From positions 1 through 9,884 of the forward strand of contig JAIRLW010000581.1 in assembly GCA_031259095.1 (NCBI GenBank): a DNA stretch of 9,884 bases, in the 5' to 3' direction. Under the pieces are notes generated by a model. The model was given only the letters and a program-made list of their open reading frames with translations, had not been told where the DNA came from and did no database searches. Below are positions 7,152 through 9,884 of the stretch, piece by piece (position 1 is the first letter of the stretch; every line of letters starts with the position of its first letter). The DNA comes from Planctomycetaceae bacterium (GTDB lineage Bacteria; Planctomycetota; Planctomycetia; Pirellulales; Thermoguttaceae). The position numbers were made by a program, and so were the translations under genes.

Positions 7152-7279
7152 GGTTGTGGGGGGAATCATTTTGCTACTGAGGTTTTTTTGGTGAATCGTT
7201 TAGTAAGAAAAATTAGGTGGAAATGAGGTTGTTTGTTCAGTATTCAGACGTGTAAAAAATATTCCGCTGATATATTACC

Positions 7280-7297
7280 AATTAATTAATTAATTAA
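7280..7297. repeat. ATTA microsatellite at the element edge
   Basis: About four and a half tandem ATTA units directly after the right terminal inverted repeat of copy 1. Confidence 0.6.
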
Positions 7298-7338
7298 AAA
7301 TTCTCAACCGGCGCGACCTTTCAGGAGAAAGGATCGCC
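7296..7338 (-). terminator. terminator-like hairpin of the lipoprotein gene
   Basis: On the minus strand GGCGATCCTTT (7338-7328) pairs with AAAGGTCGCGCC (7321-7310) with one bulge on each side, then a T5 run follows within about 10 nt. It starts about 10 bp past the lipoprotein stop. Confidence 0.45.
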
Positions 7339-7347
7339 TACCTAATT

Positions 7348-7803
7348 TCATACTCCGCTTGGTTCAAACGATTCTTCTGCGGAACGAAATTCGAAGTCGG
7401 CATTTTTAGTTCCTTCGGGAGGAACGGTAAACATCATTGCGCCGTTTGTGGCACGAGTTGGAATTTTGTAAGGGCACGAATTCGTTTTATTGGTTGTTTC
7501 ATCATTCCCTTTTGTTTCAGGATCGTTCCATGAAAGAAACACGGCATAATTCCCCGGCATTGCGCCGCGTTTTTTAGTCTTCATTAGCGTCAGTGAGTAT
7601 TCGCCGTGCTTATTTGTTTTGCCAAACGCTGCTTCCGGTGTTTGCCCGTTCACCATTGCTCCTTGAAACAAGACGGTAATATTTTGACCGGGTTCACCGT
7701 CAAAAGTTACTTTTCCCGATACCGTTACCGTTGGAGAACCACACCCGGCAAAACTGAATGTCAGAACACAAAATAAGTAAAGAAAACAATGAATGTTTTT
7801 CAT
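7348..7803 (-). CDS. small lipoprotein with transthyretin-like fold
   Basis: A 151-residue predicted lipoprotein. The amino terminus MKNIHCFLYLFCVLTFSFAGC has a hydrophobic core and a lipobox-like FAGC, so C21 would be lipidated. The rest begins VTVSGKVTFDGEPGQNITVLFQG and continues with GKTNKHGEYSLTL and MPGNYAVFLSW. This is the pattern of the small carboxypeptidase-regulatory/transthyretin-like domain lipoproteins that are abundant in Planctomycetota and often sit beside DUF1559 genes, as here. I chose the ATG at 7801-7803; a GTG at 7819-7821 would add six residues before the charged start of the signal peptide. No Shine-Dalgarno site precedes either. The gene lies 160 bp downstream of the pseudopilin on the same strand, with a terminator-like hairpin between, so it may have its own promoter. 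Function unknown; envelope location expected. Confidence 0.78.
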   Translation of the reverse strand: MKNIHCFLYLFCVLTFSFAGCGSPTVTVSGKVTFDGEPGQNITVLFQGAMVNGQTPEAAFGKTNKHGEYSLTLMKTKKRGAMPGNYAVFLSWNDPETKGNDETTNKTNSCPYKIPTRATNGAMMFTVPPEGTKNADFEFRSAEESFEPSGV

Positions 7804-7844
7804 TGTTTGTTGTTGGCACACAAAAAGTTAAAGTTAATGCGATA

Positions 7845-7862
7845 GTAATATTTCAGCGGAAT
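7845..7862. repeat. solo end-like sequence of the inverted-repeat element
   Basis: GTAATATTTCAGCGGAAT differs by one base from the complement of the right end of copy 1 (GTAATATATCAGCGGAAT). The sequence beyond it does not continue as the element, so it is an isolated end or a chance match upstream of the lipoprotein gene. Confidence 0.4.
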
Positions 7863-7904
7863 GGTCATTAATCACAATAGTTCCGTCAAAATAAAAAACA
7901 GTTT

Positions 7905-7941
7905 AAAACCGTTACAGATACCGCTAACGGGATCGGTAACG
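7905..7941 (-). terminator. terminator-like hairpin after the pseudopilin gene
   Basis: On the minus strand CGTTAC (7941-7936) pairs with GTAACG (7915-7910), with inner CCG/CGG pairing, and is followed by TTTT. An alternative stem CCGTTA/TAACGG lies inside it. It starts about 23 bp past the pseudopilin stop. Confidence 0.42.
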
Positions 7942-7963
7942 ATAATATTAAAATGGCGGAATG

Positions 7964-9182
7964 TTACGGAACACTAACAGATTCATTATCGGCAATTGCG
8001 CAAAGACAACCCCAAATTCCAATCATTTGCAAATTGGTTCGGTTAGCGGCATAGCCGATTCCGACGTCAATATTGTTACTGATAAACCTCACGGAGGCGT
8101 CACTTCCTGTTACATTCATTCCGTTGGTATGATAGGAACCGGCAGACCTTTTACAAAAATTAGCTTGGTTCGTACTACCACTTTGACCGCAGGTGGAAAG
8201 GCACAGTTCCCAATCATGCGAAATGAGAGTTGCCGATTTCGGTGAAGCAGTGTAAAGATGATTGGAAGGAACACTCGACCAATAGGTTGACCGCCGCGGT
8301 TGAGTTTCCGGCTGATGGCGTTCAACAAAAAGTATGGTATTGGTCGTACCATCTGTAATCGAAGCAATGGATTCAATAGATTTGGAACCTTGCGTTGCCG
8401 GCTGGAGGTACAGAGTATGCAAAATGCCGCGCATGTATGCTCTTGCGGTTCCTCCCGCTCCGCCGTCTTCATCCCACCACCATCCTCCGCCGGTATTCGC
8501 TCCCGCAACACCGCGATATGAAGTTTGATATTGTTGAAACGCCGTATATTTTCCGTGATTCTCTGTTGCCGGGATTGATTGTATTCCGGCGCCTGGGTCT
8601 GTGGGACATTCATAGATCATCATACGTGTTTTAGCCAGTTCTTGGTTTTGTTTAGAGCCAAGAGTTGCGTTCTGTAAACTTGCGGCTCCATAGTACATGT
8701 CGAATGCTGCTTGTTGTTCTAAAAAAGGGAGAAGTGCAACACCCCACATCGAAAAATAACGCCAGAGGTTAGAAGTGGACGGATCAGTAGTAGTAGGTTT
8801 CTGCCGATCCACCGCACCAAACGGGAATTGTTGATAGGCGTCGTGATAGTTGTGAGAAGCAATCCCCAACTGTTTCATTTTGTTGGCACATTGCATTCTC
8901 CTTGCCGCCTCGCGCGCGACTTGGACTGCTGGTAACAGAAGAGCGATTAACATGCCGATAATCGCAATCACTACGAGAAGTTCAACCAGCGTAAAGGCAT
9001 CTCTTGTTTTCCCTATTTTCTCTTTTTTCGTCCCCCCCCCCCCCCTTGCCTAAATTAACATTGGTCTGCGGGAACAATAGATTTTCCAGCGAAAACGCTG
9101 AACGTAAACTCAATACAGTCAAGCAGATCAGAGTGAAAACTACTTGTCCGAACCAGTTCAAAAGATTTAACAATGTGAACAT
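7964..9182 (-). CDS. DUF1559 pseudopilin, frame interrupted at a G14 run (probably phase-variable)
   Basis: Type IV pilin-like protein of the DUF1559 family, expanded in Planctomycetota; its role in envelope or surface structures is inferred. The prepilin motif [26 protein letters not shown] is uninterrupted, with the glutamate at +5 after the predicted cut before [11 protein letters not shown] and a C-terminal [24 protein letters not shown] follow, both typical. The pilin frame has no ATG, GTG or TTG upstream of the motif: it passes through the G run and meets TAG at 9050-9052. The GTG at 8969-8971 would cut the motif in half. A good start, ATG 9180-9182 with AGGAAAGGA upstream, opens a leader ([16 protein letters not shown]...NLGKGGGG) in another frame that ends at 8982 after 66 codons. 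Removing one G from the 14, or adding two, joins leader and pilin into 405 or 406 residues. As sequenced the gene would be OFF. A sequencing error in the run is the alternative. Confidence 0.8.
9032..9045 (-). repeat. G14 homopolymer in the pseudopilin 5' coding region
   Basis: Fourteen consecutive C on the plus strand (G on the coding strand) in otherwise AT-rich DNA. It lies between the leader start and the prepilin motif. Runs of this length slip readily during replication, and frame depends on run length: 13 or 16 joins the frames, 14 does not. Confidence 0.92.
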
Positions 9183-9187
9183 AAGTT

Positions 9188-9196
9188 GTCCTTTCC
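9188..9196 (-). promoter_or_regulatory. ribosome binding site of the pseudopilin leader
   Basis: AGGAAAGGA on the minus strand, a few nucleotides before the ATG at 9180-9182. It supports initiation there rather than inside the prepilin motif. Confidence 0.55.
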
Positions 9197-9277
9197 TAAA
9201 AAGTATTTTAATGTTTTTGACAACACGCCAAAAAACAAATCATGCAAAATTCATGCCATATCAAAAAAGAGTAAAAA

Positions 9278-9293
9278 CCGTGATATTTCACGG
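9278..9293. repeat. hairpin CCGTGATATTTCACGG
   Basis: A perfect 6-bp stem with loop TATT, upstream of the pseudopilin. CCGTGATAT can instead pair with ATATCATGG at 9306-9314, so two exclusive hairpins are possible. Related to the hairpins at 3543-3601. Confidence 0.6.
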
Positions 9294-9570
9294 ATCGGCT
9301 AGATAATATCATGGCGAAATAATTAAAAAAGTATCCATTTTGTTAGGAATGTTAAGCGTTGAAAAAATATACTCGTTACTCGGACGCGAACAACGTTACT
9401 TATCAGAACGAATCCGACTATCTGTTTCGTCCAGTAAATCAAATTTTCCAATATTAAAACACCTCTAAGAAATTCCGCAAGGGAGGATGTCAGAAAATGA
9501 ATCATTTTTTCCAGATTATTGATCTAACTGGACTTTTGCAAAGTTCATAACCATTTGTATTAAAAGGATT
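9294..9570. other. gene-free stretch upstream of the pseudopilin
   Basis: No convincing gene. On the plus strand GGGAGGA (9481-9487) precedes a 17-codon frame at 9497-9550 (MNHFFQIIDLTGLLQSS), which is too short to call. A 60-codon minus-strand frame at 9323-9505 has no ribosome site and no recognisable content. Confidence 0.3.
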
Positions 9571-9820
9571 GTAATCTATCAGCGGAATTTTCCAAAACGT
9601 CTTTTAACAGTTTCCGCAAACCTTATTTTCCACCTAATTTTTTCCTAACGATTGTTTAAAATAACCTCAGTAGAGACGCAATGCCTTGCGTCTCTACAAA
9701 CCTCATTACCTTATTAAAAACGTAACAAATAATAAGGTAATGAGGTTGGTTGTCTAAATTCAGACGTGTAAAAAAAATTCCACTGATATATTACAAAATA
9801 ATAATTCCGCTGATAGATTA
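9571..9820. mobile_element. terminal-inverted-repeat element, copy 2 (internally deleted)
   Basis: Same orientation as copy 1. Its first 183 bp match 6974-7157 with about five substitutions and one single-base gap. About 84 bp of the right arm are then missing before the shared CAGACGTGTAAAAAA segment. It has two successive right ends: ATTCCACTGATATATTAC (9777-9794) and ATTCCGCTGATAGATTA (9804-9820); the outer one is a perfect complement of its left end over 17 bp. The 18-bp inner hairpin (AACCTCATTACCTTATTA with TAATAAGGTAATGAGGTT) is perfect here. Just outside, CTCAACCGGC recurs as beside copy 1. Confidence 0.72.
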
Positions 9821-9841
9821 AAAATACTCAACCGGCAAAAT

Positions 9842-9884
9842 TTAATGTCCCTTTATTTTTTTCATGGCTTCTTCTTGTTGCGCG
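9842..9884 (-). CDS. possible C-terminal end of a gene running in from the right
   Basis: On the minus strand a frame open from the window edge reads ...AQQEEAMKKIKGH and ends at TAA (9842-9844). The mix of charged residues and the position just before the inverted-repeat element are plausible for a gene end, as with the lipoprotein beside copy 1. Thirteen codons are too few to identify it. Confidence 0.3.
   Translation of the reverse strand, partial: AQQEEAMKKIKGH

Larger units (their letters stand above)
6974..7278. mobile_element. terminal-inverted-repeat element, copy 1 (MITE-like)
   Basis: A 305-bp non-coding element. Its ends match in inverted orientation: GTAATCTATCAGCGGAAT on the left and the complement of ATTCCGCTGATATATTAC on the right (one mismatch). 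The imperfect inverted homology continues inward for about 100 bp (6974-7076 against 7174-7278), ending in CCTCAGTAG/CTACTGAGG. Between the arms are two further hairpins (7073-7100 and 7102-7151). It encodes nothing and lies between two convergent genes, where it could also end transcription from both sides. A second copy is at 9571-9820. No clear target-site duplication was found. Confidence 0.72.

Noticed and set aside
9020..9031. Programmed -1 frameshift at the A-rich stretch after the G run
   Set aside because: Joining the leader to the pilin frame needs a +1 (or -2) shift, so a classical -1 slippery site would not restore the protein.
8982..9182. The 66-codon minus-strand frame as an independent small membrane protein
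   Set aside because: It ends out of frame within the sequence coding for the prepilin motif, and it reads smoothly into the pilin frame if the G run is changed by -1 or +2, so it is better explained as the leader of the interrupted gene.
9323..9505. 60-codon minus-strand frame upstream of the pseudopilin
   Set aside because: No ribosome site and no recognisable motif; likely chance in AT-rich DNA.
9497..9550. 17-codon plus-strand frame after GGGAGGA
   Set aside because: The ribosome-site-like sequence is good, but the peptide is too short and has no supporting evidence such as conservation.

Overview
The window looks like chromosomal DNA from an AT-rich member of the Planctomycetota. Three gene families point there: an outer-membrane barrel of the BBP2/OmpL-like porin type, a DUF1559 pseudopilin (prepilin motif [15 protein letters not shown]) followed by a small transthyretin-like lipoprotein, and a ClpB amino-terminal half of planctomycete character. 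Shine-Dalgarno sites are present before some genes and absent before others. No tRNA, rRNA, CRISPR array or recognisable insertion-sequence transposase was seen. Identities come from recognising motifs and family texture; no database search was possible.

Layout. Positions 1-92 hold a possible remnant of a small gene. ilvC (563-1567, +) has a plausible promoter at 490-518 and a strong terminator at 1599-1634. A porin gene (1841-3175, -) lies next to it, tail to tail, with a tandemly duplicated ribosome binding site. A 560-bp gene-free gap with two nested hairpins separates it from a divergent Rpn/YhgA-like PD-(D/E)XK nuclease gene (3737-4777, +). That gene is followed after 57 bp by a clpB-like gene (4835-6439, +) that ends at the boundary between the middle domain and the second ATPase domain, so half of the disaggregase is missing. 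A secreted protein built of 20-residue repeats follows (6488-6931, +).

The right-hand third is accessory in character. Two direct copies of a hairpin-rich, terminal-inverted-repeat element (6974-7278 and 9571-9820, about 97% identical over their left 184 bp) flank a minus-strand pair: a pseudopilin (7964-9182) and a lipoprotein (7348-7803). The pseudopilin reading frame is broken at a run of 14 G. The only well-placed start codon lies upstream of the run in another frame, and a run of 13 or 16 G would give one 405/406-residue protein. This has the form of a phase-variable surface gene. The window ends in what may be the last codons of another minus-strand gene.

The genes do not form one pathway. 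ilvC is branched-chain amino acid biosynthesis, the Rpn and truncated clpB genes may be co-transcribed by proximity only, and the porin, repeat protein, pseudopilin and lipoprotein are all predicted envelope or exported products. The most noteworthy signals are the G14 switch, the two-copy inverted-repeat element with a compensatory base change, and the half-length ClpB.
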